A stretch of DNA of 64,000 nt, taken from NCBI GenBank assembly GCA_049115495.1, contig JAGDZV010000005.1, positions 434,001 through 498,000 on the forward strand. Reading direction: 5' to 3'. Below the pieces are notes generated by a model that ran no database searches, was not told the origin of the DNA, and worked only from the letters and a program-made list of their open reading frames with translations. Shown here piece by piece: positions 1 through 8,600 of this stretch. The stretch's first letter is position 1, and the number at the start of each line of letters is the position of its first letter. The DNA is from JACPUW01 sp049115495 (GTDB lineage Bacteria > Bacteroidota > Bacteroidia > CAILMK01 > JACPUW01). Both the position numbers and the translations under genes were made by a program.

Positions 1-114
1 AAAAGGCAAAACATGAGTTTGCATTACGAGTACTTTGATAGTAGAAGTCATGGCGACGCATTACATAATGCGGTTTACAACGCTTTTGAGAAAATTTTTA
101 GCGTTAAAGGATAA
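1..114 (+). CDS. C-terminal end of an unknown protein, cut by the window start
   Basis: An open frame runs from the first base to a TAA at 112-114 and gives about 37 residues ending in FEKIFSVKG. The composition (charged and aromatic residues, no low complexity) looks like real protein, and it lies on the same strand as the next gene, about 70 bases away. I do not recognise the family from this tail. An internal ATG at codon 5 could start a 33-residue protein, but a truncated larger gene is more likely. Confidence 0.55.
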   Translation, partial: KRQNMSLHYEYFDSRSHGDALHNAVYNAFEKIFSVKG

Positions 115-184
115 TTCTGAGTAAAGAAAGAGAATTTGAAGCTTTAAGTGCATTAATTTAGGAATGACTTTCGTTTTCTATTAA

Positions 185-985
185 ATGGATATAATATCTC
201 ATAGCCTCACAGGTATTGCAGTGGGTACTGTGGTAGCAGCTTTTTCAAGACATACAACTCCAAATAAAGCTTTAATTGTGCTTGCGGGTGGTTTTGGCGG
301 TGCCTTACCTGATTTCGATGCGATTTCTTTATGGTCAAATTTTGATGCAACCATAGGTTCAGTTTTAAATGTGCAAGCAACAGGAAAAGAAATTTATTTT
401 GGAAAGTTCTGGTACTCACACCACGCAGCAATGCATTCACTAATTGCACCGCTTTTCTTTATACTATTGGCAAGCATGGTAAGGTTCTTATTTAAAAGAA
501 ACTACAGTGCCACAGTAGCGGTCAAAACCTTAAAGCGTAATAAATTTTTAAAGATTGCATTTTTCTTAGGCTTTTTATTTCATTTATTTGAGGATATGCC
601 CACCCCTTCAAGCGTTTGGGGAGGGGTAAACTTCTTCTTTCCAAGTACCGGTTACATTGGTGGCTTTGGGAAAATATGGTGGTGGAATAATTATGATTTA
701 GTGCTAATTATTTTGTTTGTAATAGCTGTTAACTTACTCATAAATGTGATTCTAAGGCGCTATTATTTACCAAAAATAATCTTTTGTATTTCAGTATTTG
801 CTCTTGGATTATTCTTGTTTCTTTATCAGATAAATACAAGGCCTTTTGATTTTGGGTATGAAGGGCATGCCGTGAATTACGAATTTTACGAAGCTCAATC
901 AAAGGTTATTCAGAAGGAGATATTGGGAGAAAAAGTGTATAATATGATGTGGTATTTAGATAATAAGATTCCTTTGAACTTTTGA
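185..985 (+). CDS. YdjM/DUF457-like membrane-bound metal-dependent hydrolase
   Basis: This 266-residue integral membrane protein has the layout of the YdjM family (PF04307). A His sits in the opening helix (MDIISHSLTG, H6), an Asp pair in LPDFD (D43, D45), a His pair and a further His in SHHAAMHS (H79, H80, H84), and a late FHLFED motif (H133, D137) comes before a conserved PSSVWGGVNFFFP stretch. These His and Asp residues are the presumed metal ligands. About four hydrophobic segments are visible. In E. coli the ydjM gene is LexA-regulated, but no SOS-type operator was looked for or seen here. The substrate is unknown throughout the family. The family call is strong; the enzymatic activity is inferred. 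Confidence 0.8.
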   Translation: MDIISHSLTGIAVGTVVAAFSRHTTPNKALIVLAGGFGGALPDFDAISLWSNFDATIGSVLNVQATGKEIYFGKFWYSHHAAMHSLIAPLFFILLASMVRFLFKRNYSATVAVKTLKRNKFLKIAFFLGFLFHLFEDMPTPSSVWGGVNFFFPSTGYIGGFGKIWWWNNYDLVLIILFVIAVNLLINVILRRYYLPKIIFCISVFALGLFLFLYQINTRPFDFGYEGHAVNYEFYEAQSKVIQKEILGEKVYNMMWYLDNKIPLNF

Positions 986-1173
986 TTGAAAGCAAGCGCG
1001 TAGTACTTGGTAATAGATGTAGAAATGAACACGTACTACCTTTTTTAAACTAATAGGTAATCTTTAACCATTAATAAAATTGTCATAATATATGAATAAT
1101 CAAATATGACTTTAGAGAAGTTAAGGGGTTACTCAAATGAAAACAAATTGCGTTCATTCATGTTACAAAAGAC

Positions 1174-1713
1174 ATGAAAATAATAGCCTTAACTGCACTT
1201 ATGTTAATTCTTACAACAAGTGGTATTGTAGTTGACTTTGGAAAAAAGGGAAATGTAAACAATTGGAACATTGTAAATGACGGGGTTATGGGTGGGCTTT
1301 CGCAATCAAAAGCTAAGGTTTACAAAGAATATGTTGAGTTTGGTGGCGAAGTGAGCCTTGATAACAATGGAGGTTTTGCAAGTTTTTGCAGCCCTTATGG
1401 CGAATACGATTTATCAGATTACGCACAAGTTGAGATAAAATATGCACTTGATGGTCAACCTTGTGCATTAACTTTTGAGAATGATTACAGATATTATTTT
1501 CCTAATCATAAAACCTTTTTACCGGTAACAGAAGGAGAATGGAAGGTGATGACCATAAGTTTAACAGACTTTGAGAAATACCGTATGGGTGTAAAACAAG
1601 GGGTTAAAATGACTGAAGACCAACTTAAGTCAATTACAAGAATGCGCTTTATTGTAGCCAATAAAAAGGCAGGTAAATTCAATTTAAAAGTTGATTATCT
1701 AAAGTTTAGCTAG
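1174..1713 (+). CDS. CIA30-family secreted protein (NADH:ubiquinone oxidoreductase intermediate-associated protein 30-like)
   Basis: This 179-residue protein opens with a hydrophobic signal sequence (MKIIALTALMLILTTSG). The mature part has the CIA30 signature, NDGVMGGLSQS near residue 35, followed by FGGEVSLDNNGGFAS. The fold is a carbohydrate-binding-like beta-sandwich. In mitochondria the family helps complex I assembly; in bacteria these are usually periplasmic or secreted proteins of unknown role, so the name should not be read as a function here. The gene stands alone between a membrane hydrolase and the convergent PadR cluster. The family assignment is good and the role is unknown. Confidence 0.75.
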   Translation: MKIIALTALMLILTTSGIVVDFGKKGNVNNWNIVNDGVMGGLSQSKAKVYKEYVEFGGEVSLDNNGGFASFCSPYGEYDLSDYAQVEIKYALDGQPCALTFENDYRYYFPNHKTFLPVTEGEWKVMTISLTDFEKYRMGVKQGVKMTEDQLKSITRMRFIVANKKAGKFNLKVDYLKFS

Positions 1714-1772
1714 GTTAAATCTGAAAGGGCCGACATGGTGCCGACCCTAGGGTGATTCTGTTTTGTAGGTGG

Positions 1773-2021
1773 TTATTTAATACTTGTATGGTTACCCACT
1801 AGCATAAACCATTCTAAAGAAGAGTTGTGGTTTATTACGGCTTGGTCATTTGTATTTTCTACTTCGTATTCTGTTGAATAGTTAGTAAAAAGACCGGTTA
1901 GTTTTATAAAAGAAATAATTGATATGGCCAATAGTAATGCAAACATCAAATGTTTCCATTCAATTTTGATTCTAAGTATGATAGCGCAAAGGCTTACCAA
2001 ACAGCTTTGTAAAAACGACAT
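1773..2021 (-). CDS. Small hypothetical membrane protein, last gene of the PadR cluster
   Basis: An 82-residue protein with one or two hydrophobic segments (roughly residues 5-18 and 24-44) and a polar tail. It starts one base after the stop of the membrane protein upstream, so it is very probably translated from the same mRNA. I do not recognise a family. The tight spacing behind a PadR-linked membrane protein suggests it belongs to the same regulated unit. A spurious frame is possible at this length, but the coupling argues against it. Confidence 0.5.
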   Translation of the reverse strand: MSFLQSCLVSLCAIILRIKIEWKHLMFALLLAISIISFIKLTGLFTNYSTEYEVENTNDQAVINHNSSLEWFMLVGNHTSIK

Positions 2022-2022
2022 A

Positions 2023-3291
2023 CTAAAGGTTCTTTAAAAGTTCTAGTTGCTTAGTTTTCAGCTCAAACTCTGCAAGGTTTAGGTAATTCACATATAGTAA
2101 ACTTGTTTCAAAACCCATTTTATTTGGTAATGGCAGCGTGCTAAACGACTGGGCTATTCCTTTAAACTCATCGGTGCCTGCTGATTTGCCACTTATTTCA
2201 GCAATAATAGCTGGCAAGGTTTCAAAAATGCTCCCAACGTATTTTTGCTTTTGGTTAAGCTCTGCATCATTTAGCAACTCCAATTTTTGAATAAATGAGT
2301 TCCAGTTGCTATAATCTTCTGCGCCCATTTGTGTGAGTTTTTCGAGAGTCTGGTTGTAGTAACTATAATCTGCAATGGCCTCTTTGTTCAATAATTGATT
2401 TCTATATTGATAAAAGGCCTGCACAATCAGTCTATTGGTATTGTTTAAAAGAGAAACAGTATTTTCAAGCTCTGGTTTCTCAGTAGACAATTTGCTAGAT
2501 TCATATCTAATATCGCTTTCTAATCTTTTGTAGCTTTCTAAAGTTTGTTGTTCTAGACTTTTGATTGATTCTATATAGCCATTGCTTGGTCCGTGCACAC
2601 TATATAAGGTTAGAACCATTATTATACTGGCCATTATTACCGTCAAGCTACCAATATCAAACCACCTATTTTCTGGGTTTCGGTAAGATTTAACAAAGTA
2701 GAGCGGAATAAAAACCAATATTAATTCGCCTAATGAAATGAGCAGTAGCATGCTTGCTCCTGGCCAATGCATTACTTTAAATAGAGCAAAGAATGTAAGC
2801 AAAATGCCGCCTGCAAAACCCGCAATAATGGTAGCCCTATCTCTAATACCTTCTTTTGATTTGTAGTTTACATACAATGCCGTTGGCATAAAAAGTAAAC
2901 CGGTAATGGCCAAGCCAACAAGTAACATAATACCTGCCCCTGGCCAGTGCATTACTTTAAAAAGTGTACCTAGTATGGTGGTAACTCCACCTATAATTCC
3001 TAAAATTGATGCTGTTTTTTTCATTTTTCTGAGTTTTAACGTTAGAAGAAAGATGGTGGCCTCTTGGGTGCGTTCAATTCCCAAGGGGCCAAATTGTTCT
3101 TGGGCATTGTGTAAAGCATTATGAAACTGGGCGCCATGCTCCATTTGCTCTTCTACAATGCAACAAATGTGGTCTAAGAGCTCATCGCGTAGGGTTTCGT
3201 ACGTTAACCCATGGTCAATAAGTACATCGTAAACCTGGTCTATTTGATTATCCGAAAGCGAGATCATCGGCTTGTATGCTACCTTGGTCAA
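2023..3291 (-). CDS. PadR-associated membrane protein with two FKVMHWPGA segments
   Basis: A 422-residue protein. Residues about 8-75 form a cytoplasmic helical domain (NQIDQVYDVLIDHGLTY.., with a DELLDHICC motif), the kind of prefix domain often paired with PadR regulators. Four or more membrane helices follow, in which the motif LFKVMHWPGA occurs twice about 60 residues apart, showing an internal duplication; the rest is a long soluble helical C-terminus. FKxxHWPGA is known to me from GldL and other Bacteroidota membrane proteins. The start overlaps the end of the PadR gene by 44 bases, or by 20 if the Met at residue 9 is used, so the two are translationally coupled. The role is unknown: perhaps a sensor or a target of PadR control. 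Confidence 0.75.
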   Translation of the reverse strand: MTKVAYKPMISLSDNQIDQVYDVLIDHGLTYETLRDELLDHICCIVEEQMEHGAQFHNALHNAQEQFGPLGIERTQEATIFLLTLKLRKMKKTASILGIIGGVTTILGTLFKVMHWPGAGIMLLVGLAITGLLFMPTALYVNYKSKEGIRDRATIIAGFAGGILLTFFALFKVMHWPGASMLLLISLGELILVFIPLYFVKSYRNPENRWFDIGSLTVIMASIIMVLTLYSVHGPSNGYIESIKSLEQQTLESYKRLESDIRYESSKLSTEKPELENTVSLLNNTNRLIVQAFYQYRNQLLNKEAIADYSYYNQTLEKLTQMGAEDYSNWNSFIQKLELLNDAELNQKQKYVGSIFETLPAIIAEISGKSAGTDEFKGIAQSFSTLPLPNKMGFETSLLYVNYLNLAEFELKTKQLELLKNL

Positions 3292-3604
3292 GAATGTTTT
3301 TCATGGTTTGCATAAAGTCTTTAAACTCTTCAACCATTTGCTGCGCTACACCTGAGCCTTGTTCGGTTAGCTTATAATACCTTCTGGTGCGTTTTCCAAT
3401 TTTTTCTACCTCGGTAGTGAGCACACCTTCTTGCTCAAGTTTATGAAGCAAAGGATAAAGAGAGCCTTCGGTAATCGTAATTTTATCATCACTCATCTCT
3501 TTCATTTTTTGAGTGATCTCATAACCATACATGCGTCCATGCTCGGCTAGTAGTTTTAGTACGATGGTTTTGAACGTTCCGCGTAATAGTTCTTTTGAAT
3601 ACAT
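3248..3604 (-). CDS. PadR-family transcriptional regulator
   Basis: I place the start at the ATG at 3604 (MYSKELLRGTFKTIVL), giving 118 residues. The open frame continues upstream, but that extension reads as non-coding and crosses the promoter region. The protein has the PadR winged helix: KTIVLKLLAEHGRMYGYEI, then TITEGSLYPLLHKLEQEGVL as recognition helix, then RRYYKLTEQG as wing. A long C-terminal dimerisation helix follows. PadR proteins repress their own operon and neighbouring membrane or transport genes, and the overlapping downstream membrane gene fits that pattern. A TATTTTTG box and an imperfect palindrome lie just upstream. Confidence 0.85.
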   Translation of the reverse strand: MYSKELLRGTFKTIVLKLLAEHGRMYGYEITQKMKEMSDDKITITEGSLYPLLHKLEQEGVLTTEVEKIGKRTRRYYKLTEQGSGVAQQMVEEFKDFMQTMKNILDQGSIQADDLAFG

Positions 3605-3608
3605 AGGA

Positions 3609-3649
3609 CAAAAATACATAGAAACCCAATGTATAAGCAAGCAATGCAT
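3609..3649 (-). promoter_or_regulatory. Candidate padR promoter and palindromic operator
   Basis: On the minus strand TATTTTTG (3616-3609) matches the Bacteroidota -7 consensus TAnnTTTG. An imperfect palindrome, ATGTATAAGC then AA then GCAATGCAT on the plus strand (3629-3649), overlaps the region where polymerase would bind and has ATG/CAT ends like known PadR operators. The -7 box is very close to the ATG at 3604, so the mRNA would be nearly leaderless; that lowers confidence in the exact promoter. Autorepression is inferred from the family. Confidence 0.35.
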
Positions 3650-3761
3650 TGAAATATTTTTCAAAATGTGCCATATCGTGCTAAAATGACCGAAAAAATA
3701 TACTGCTTGGTGCTGGCAAACTTTCTTTTTTTGGAAAATATTTGAAAAAAACCAAGATGTT

Positions 3762-4925
3762 TTGACTGAAAAGAGTAGACGAATAATTGAGATTGATGCC
3801 CTTCGCGGTTTTGCGCTTTTCGGCATATTAGCTGTAAACATTTTTGTATTCCATGCTCCTTATGCGCACTATGGAGAATTTTATGGCTCAGTTGAAGGTT
3901 TTGAAATAGTACTTCAAGATGCCCTTTTAAATCTTTTTGGCAACAAATCAATGCTGGTTTACGCTATGCTTTTCGGTGTAGGCTTTTATTTACAAAGCAG
4001 GCAATTCTCAATGGCCGTTTTTAAGCCATATTGGAATAGAAGAATGGCCATATTAGCTCTATTTGGAGTTGTGCACGTTTTTGTTTTTTGGTTTGGCGAT
4101 ATTTTGTTGCCCTACGCCTTATTGGGCTTGCTGTTGCCATTTATTACAGGGCTTAGAAATAGAGCGCAATTAACATTGGCCCTAATTTTATTCTTAATGC
4201 ATCCAATATATGTGGCGTTGTCTATTGCATTAGAATTGCCCCAAATTGGGATGAATAGCGATAGAGACCTTGCTACTTTTTTAATGGTATTTTCTAGTGG
4301 TAATTATTTCGAAATTTTTGAGCTAAGAATGCACGAATATTGGTCATTTGGCAATGAGAAATTGGTCATTTATTTACCAAAAGAGTTAGGTGGGTTTATT
4401 TTAGGTTTTCAGTTGGCCAAGCATGATTTTATTGGTTTTATAAAAACTAAAATAAGAGCTTGGTTGCTGGTACTATCTTCAATAGTACTTGTTGTTTGGT
4501 ATTCTTATAACTTAAAGTTTTTTGGACTTTTTGATATGGAAACAATGCCATTTATACGGCCACTGTTACTGGCTTTGGTATATGCAATGGATATACTCCA
4601 TGCGCTTACATGGGTGTCGCTTGTTGTTTATTGTTTTAAATTTAAGTTAGGCCGTTGGCTTTTATCAGCCTTGGCAAAACCAGGTAAAATGTCATTATCC
4701 AACTATTTAATGCAGTCTTTTATCTGTGTATTGATTTTCTACGGTTTTGGATTGGGTTTATACGGCAGCATGCATGCTAGTGAATTGTTGGCACTTGCAA
4801 TTGGTATTTATTTGTTTCAGTTTGCCTTTTCTTCATGGTGGCTAAGGCGATTTAAACAAGGACCACTTGAAAAATTATGGAGAAACTTGAGTGCCAAAGC
4901 AAAGCTTAGGCAAAGGACTATTTAA
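3762..4925 (+). CDS. YeiB/DUF418-family integral membrane protein
   Basis: A 387-residue polytopic protein. It begins with RIIEIDALRGFALFGILAVNI, the N-terminal acyltransferase-3-like motif of this family, continues with RRMAILALFGVVHVFVFWFGDIL, and ends with the DUF418 tail containing GPLEKLWR. I count about nine or ten hydrophobic helices. The start is a TTG at 3762; a nearby ATG at 3757 is followed at once by a stop. The relation to acyltransferase-3 proteins suggests transfer of an acyl group to a cell-surface or exported substrate, but no substrate is known. It is divergent from padR and convergent with the YitT gene, overlapping its 3' end by 8 bases. Confidence 0.8.
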   Translation: MTEKSRRIIEIDALRGFALFGILAVNIFVFHAPYAHYGEFYGSVEGFEIVLQDALLNLFGNKSMLVYAMLFGVGFYLQSRQFSMAVFKPYWNRRMAILALFGVVHVFVFWFGDILLPYALLGLLLPFITGLRNRAQLTLALILFLMHPIYVALSIALELPQIGMNSDRDLATFLMVFSSGNYFEIFELRMHEYWSFGNEKLVIYLPKELGGFILGFQLAKHDFIGFIKTKIRAWLLVLSSIVLVVWYSYNLKFFGLFDMETMPFIRPLLLALVYAMDILHALTWVSLVVYCFKFKLGRWLLSALAKPGKMSLSNYLMQSFICVLIFYGFGLGLYGSMHASELLALAIGIYLFQFAFSSWWLRRFKQGPLEKLWRNLSAKAKLRQRTI

Positions 4926-5850
4926 TTTTACTAATTACTCGTTTACGAACCATTCCACCCTTAGTATCTTTTACCGATGTCATTACCATAAAGGCATTAG
5001 GGTCTATACAATCAACTTCAGTTTTAAGCTTTGAAATTTCTAATCTGGTAATAATGGTATAAACTATCAATGTATCACTATGTCCGTTTTGCGTATCGGC
5101 AAAACCTGTTTTACCTTTTAAAAGTGTGCATCCATGACCCATATGGTTCACTATTGCATCTCTTATTTTTTCAGGTTGCCTACTAATTATGGTAACTGAC
5201 AAATACTCTTCAACGCCATCAATAATAAAATCAACCGTTCTTGATGCTATAAAGTAGGTTAGAATGGCATAGAGGGCTATTTCAACCGACAAAACATAGG
5301 CCGAAACAGCAAATATTATAATGTTGAAGAACAGAATAATTGTACCAACTGTGGTATTGGTTTTTCTACTTAAGAATATGGCCAACACTTCAGTTCCATC
5401 TATAATAGACCCCCCTCTTATGGCAAAACCAATACCTGAGCCTAAAAACAAACCACCAAAAACGGCCACAAGAATATTATCGCTCGCAATAGTTGGTATT
5501 GGAACCAGGTAAAGTGCTAGTGAAAGTATACTAATGCCCAATATGCTTTTAATGGCAAAGCGCGCACTAGTGGTTTTAAAGGCCATGAGCACAAATGGTA
5601 CGTTAATTATGAGCACAAGAATGGGGAGTGATAGACCGCTTACGTTATATATGATTAATGATATACCCATTACGCCGCCATCAATAAATTCATTTGGAAT
5701 TAAAAAGCCCTTAATACCAAATGTGGCACAAGCTACACCAAGCAATAAATAGAAAACGTCAATAAGTTCATGTCGTAGCTTTACATATGTTTCGTTTCTT
5801 GACTTAATAATTGACTTAACCCTGTTATATCTACTGGTTTTAATGCTCAT
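4918..5850 (-). CDS. YitT-family membrane protein (DUF161 plus DUF2179)
   Basis: A 310-residue protein with five or six membrane helices and a C-terminal soluble DUF2179 domain (about residues 220-305). The diagnostic motifs are IPNEFIDGGVMGISL (51-65) and RGGSIIDGTEVLA, plus VDFIIDGVEEY leading into the soluble domain and its GMVRKRVIS end. YitT proteins are widespread and lack a settled biochemical function; transport roles have been suggested. The length is normal for the family. The gene is transcribed alone and overlaps the 3' end of the YeiB-like gene tail to tail. Confidence 0.85.
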   Translation of the reverse strand: MSIKTSRYNRVKSIIKSRNETYVKLRHELIDVFYLLLGVACATFGIKGFLIPNEFIDGGVMGISLIIYNVSGLSLPILVLIINVPFVLMAFKTTSARFAIKSILGISILSLALYLVPIPTIASDNILVAVFGGLFLGSGIGFAIRGGSIIDGTEVLAIFLSRKTNTTVGTIILFFNIIIFAVSAYVLSVEIALYAILTYFIASRTVDFIIDGVEEYLSVTIISRQPEKIRDAIVNHMGHGCTLLKGKTGFADTQNGHSDTLIVYTIITRLEISKLKTEVDCIDPNAFMVMTSVKDTKGGMVRKRVISKIK

Positions 5851-6013
5851 TTTGGTGGCCTTTGAAATTTTGTTCTCTGCTTAAACAAAATTATATAGCT
5901 AAGGGTTTTTGTATAAGTAAAGCTTATGAATGGTATGGCGAGCTCAAGCAATATGTTCAGAAACATTCTTTGAATTTTCATATTTACATTCGTTGATATA
6001 AAGGGATGTTGCA

Positions 6014-6646
6014 ATGAGCTTTCTAAAAGACCTTTTTAAAAGAAGACCGATTCTAGACCCATCCATTTTTAAGGATGATAAGGCATTTCAAATTGATTGG
6101 GAACCTTTAAAAAGAGGGGGTACCAATTTTAAAACGCATAAGTTGGTATTTGATGAAAGTGGAGATGCTCGTTTTATACCTACATCAGGAATCTATCTTT
6201 CATCAGTTTTAATTCTTTTAGGCGCCATAGTGGCATCTGTTATATTTTATTCGAAGAACATCTTTGATGCGAGCCTATTTCCTTTAGTTGTTGTTTTAGT
6301 AATGGTGGGTTTTTCTGTATATAGCCTTGTTGTTAATTTAAAGCCAAGGGTTTTTAGCCCAATGAATGGTATTTATTACAAAGGAAAAAGGCCTAAAGGA
6401 GGCGATACTGTTTCAGACAAAAACTATGCACTGCTTGCCGATATTTATGCCTTACAAATAATTCGTGAACGCGTGAGCAGTGGTAAGTCTTCGTTTACTA
6501 GCTATGAGCTAAACCTTGTATTAAAAAATGGCGATAGGCTAAATGTGGTAGATCACGGGAAACTAAAATCGATACGAGAAGAATCAAAGCAGCTTGCTGA
6601 TTTTTTGCAAGTGCCAGTTTGGGATGCTTCACAATACCGTACCTAA
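6014..6646 (+). CDS. Hypothetical two-helix membrane protein
   Basis: A 210-residue protein with a basic N-terminus (MSFLKDLFKRR), two membrane helices at about 57-77 and 86-107, and a C-terminal cytoplasmic domain containing DIYALQIIRERVSS, SYELNLVLKNGDRLNVVDHG and a final hydrophobic-aromatic stretch. The SYELNLVLxxGxRxNVVDHG pattern recurs, from memory, in uncharacterised proteins of several phyla, so this looks like a conserved family of unknown function. It is convergent with glycogen synthase and overlaps its 3' end by 4 bases. Confidence 0.65.
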   Translation: MSFLKDLFKRRPILDPSIFKDDKAFQIDWEPLKRGGTNFKTHKLVFDESGDARFIPTSGIYLSSVLILLGAIVASVIFYSKNIFDASLFPLVVVLVMVGFSVYSLVVNLKPRVFSPMNGIYYKGKRPKGGDTVSDKNYALLADIYALQIIRERVSSGKSSFTSYELNLVLKNGDRLNVVDHGKLKSIREESKQLADFLQVPVWDASQYRT

Positions 6647-8469
6647 TCCACAATGGCCATTTCTTTCTCTTCAAAGCAATTGCTGTACGCGTTTAAGTAA
6701 TATTTAATCATGTTTTTCCAGTCAAACTCTTCAGAAAACTCTTCAAGTGCCGATGATACTTCTAAACGAGATTGTCTGCTTCTTTTCACAAAGTTCAAAA
6801 GGAATTTACTCAAGTTTTCAGCTGAATTTTCGGGTTTGTTTCCTTTTCTCTTATTTACATGAATAGAGAGCTCGTCAAGATTAACACCAAGATCATTTAT
6901 AAAATTTCCGAAACCTGACAAATCAGAGGTAACTGTAGGTACACCACGGGCTATGCACTCAAGTGGTGTGTAGCCCCACGGTTCATAAAAGCTTGGGAAA
7001 ACACCCATATGGCAACCTCTAACAAAATCATCATAATCAATTCCAAACAACGGGTTGGTGCTCTCAATAAAATCAGGATGATAAACCACTTTTACTTTAT
7101 CAAGCTTGCTATTAAATAATTGTTTTTCGCGAAGTGAGTTTAGCACTTCATCTTCAACATCATCTTTTAAGTTATGTGTAATTATTAGTGGCCAATCTTT
7201 ACTTTTCCATTTTTGAAGGGTTCGTTTCAGTCTTAATTTCCAATAATCATCAACCAGTTCATTAAGGTCTGGTGTAGAATGATCATCAATTTTAACTGCT
7301 TCGTACACCACACGGTCGCGTACTTGGTTTACCATGGCCTTGCAAGTGTTAACCACTTCTTCCATAATGCCTCTATTTTCTAAAACATTAGGGTTTATAC
7401 TCCAAGCTGGTTTGCGGGTAATTAAGAAGAACACAACGGTTTTATCTATGTTTTCTTCTATCATTTTTTTGTTGAGTTTGGATAAGGCTTCTAGCGTAAG
7501 ATCATATCCTTTGTTTACGTATTCATATCTTCCTGATGTAAATAGGTAAATCGTTTTATCAAGGTCAAAAGTATAATTATGAAAAAAATGACCTATTGAA
7601 AATCTGTGTAATTTGGTTTTGGCCTGGTTGTGCAAACTTTGAATCTCGTACTGCGCAAAATATCGTTTTGAATTAATGCCGTTTGGTGTAATTACATCAG
7701 CTGGCTTTTTATATAAATGCTCAAACTCTTCGCTGGTTATTCCACTTACTGTGGTAAAGGTATCGGCAATGTGTGCCGCATAATACTCTAAACCGGCTTG
7801 GGCTCCAATTCCCATTCTTTTAGCTTCCTTTTCCCATTTATAATTTGGTAGCTTTTTATAAAAGTCTTTATCGCCAGCGGCCAGGTAACGTCCTAAAAGG
7901 GTTGCGTGCGTTGTAAAAACGCTCTTTATTTCTACATTTTCAATTTTGAGCTGTAGTAGCGGAACCGCCGACATCCATTCATGAAAATGGCCAATGAGGT
8001 TAATATTTTCGTTTTGACATTCTGTATTAAGCAGCTTAAAAAAAATCTTAACCACATCGCCAAACATTATAGATGATTTTACAAGATCATCAGCGTCTGA
8101 AAAGTCAATATGAAAGTGATTAAAAATTTGCTGCTCTATGTTCTCAATTCTGTTAAAAGCAAAGTCAGGATTTATTAGTACTACACGCGGCGATCCTGAA
8201 ACCAGCCAATGGCCATAAATTACTTCGTAGCCCATAAGCTTTAGCTTGGCTACGGCTTTTCCAACTGCATCATTTTCGTCAGTAATGGGTTCAATTTCAG
8301 CAATTATATTTCTATCTACATAGGGGCCTACAAGTAGGTAATTTCCTTTGGTGCGTTTAACAATTTCGGGGAGTTTTGATCTTATTACGGTGTATATTCC
8401 TCCCAATTGATTACACACTTCCCACGATACTTCAGCCAGTAGGCTGTTGTTGAGTCCAATATTTGCCAT
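6643..8469 (-). CDS. Glycogen synthase, eukaryote-like GT3 family
   Basis: A 608-residue glycosyltransferase of the GT3 type normally associated with fungi and animals, not the bacterial GlgA (GT5) type. Visible signatures are EVSWEVCNQLGGIYTVIRSK (13-32, the EvcNkvGGIyTV motif), GHFHEWMSAVPLL, FTTHATLLGRYLA, and EPWGYTPLE (E496-x7-E504), the retaining-GT catalytic motif. It should extend alpha-1,4-glucan from a sugar nucleotide in the cytoplasm. GT3 synthases are known in some Bacteroidota. The eukaryotic allosteric phosphorylation tail is absent, since the protein ends about 100 residues after the E-x7-E motif. No other glycogen gene lies nearby. Confidence 0.88.
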   Translation of the reverse strand: MANIGLNNSLLAEVSWEVCNQLGGIYTVIRSKLPEIVKRTKGNYLLVGPYVDRNIIAEIEPITDENDAVGKAVAKLKLMGYEVIYGHWLVSGSPRVVLINPDFAFNRIENIEQQIFNHFHIDFSDADDLVKSSIMFGDVVKIFFKLLNTECQNENINLIGHFHEWMSAVPLLQLKIENVEIKSVFTTHATLLGRYLAAGDKDFYKKLPNYKWEKEAKRMGIGAQAGLEYYAAHIADTFTTVSGITSEEFEHLYKKPADVITPNGINSKRYFAQYEIQSLHNQAKTKLHRFSIGHFFHNYTFDLDKTIYLFTSGRYEYVNKGYDLTLEALSKLNKKMIEENIDKTVVFFLITRKPAWSINPNVLENRGIMEEVVNTCKAMVNQVRDRVVYEAVKIDDHSTPDLNELVDDYWKLRLKRTLQKWKSKDWPLIITHNLKDDVEDEVLNSLREKQLFNSKLDKVKVVYHPDFIESTNPLFGIDYDDFVRGCHMGVFPSFYEPWGYTPLECIARGVPTVTSDLSGFGNFINDLGVNLDELSIHVNKRKGNKPENSAENLSKFLLNFVKRSRQSRLEVSSALEEFSEEFDWKNMIKYYLNAYSNCFEEKEMAIVD

Positions 8470-8600
8470 ACTATAGAGTTTGAATCAAATCTATTTTTAA
8501 AGCGGACTAAAAAAGATGACTTGGCGCAGGTTTAGAGCTGATTTGGTAGAAAGTTAATCTGATAAACGGCTTAATTCAATAGATTAGACAACGGAGCAAT

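Noticed and set aside
1724..1752. Apparent hairpin after the CIA30 gene
   Set aside because: The repeated GCCGAC units are direct, not inverted, so they do not form a terminator stem.
3605..3841. Long N-terminal extension of the PadR frame
   Set aside because: The extension is not protein-like, crosses the promoter/palindrome region and overlaps the start of the divergent YeiB-like gene; the PadR fold begins at the ATG at 3604.
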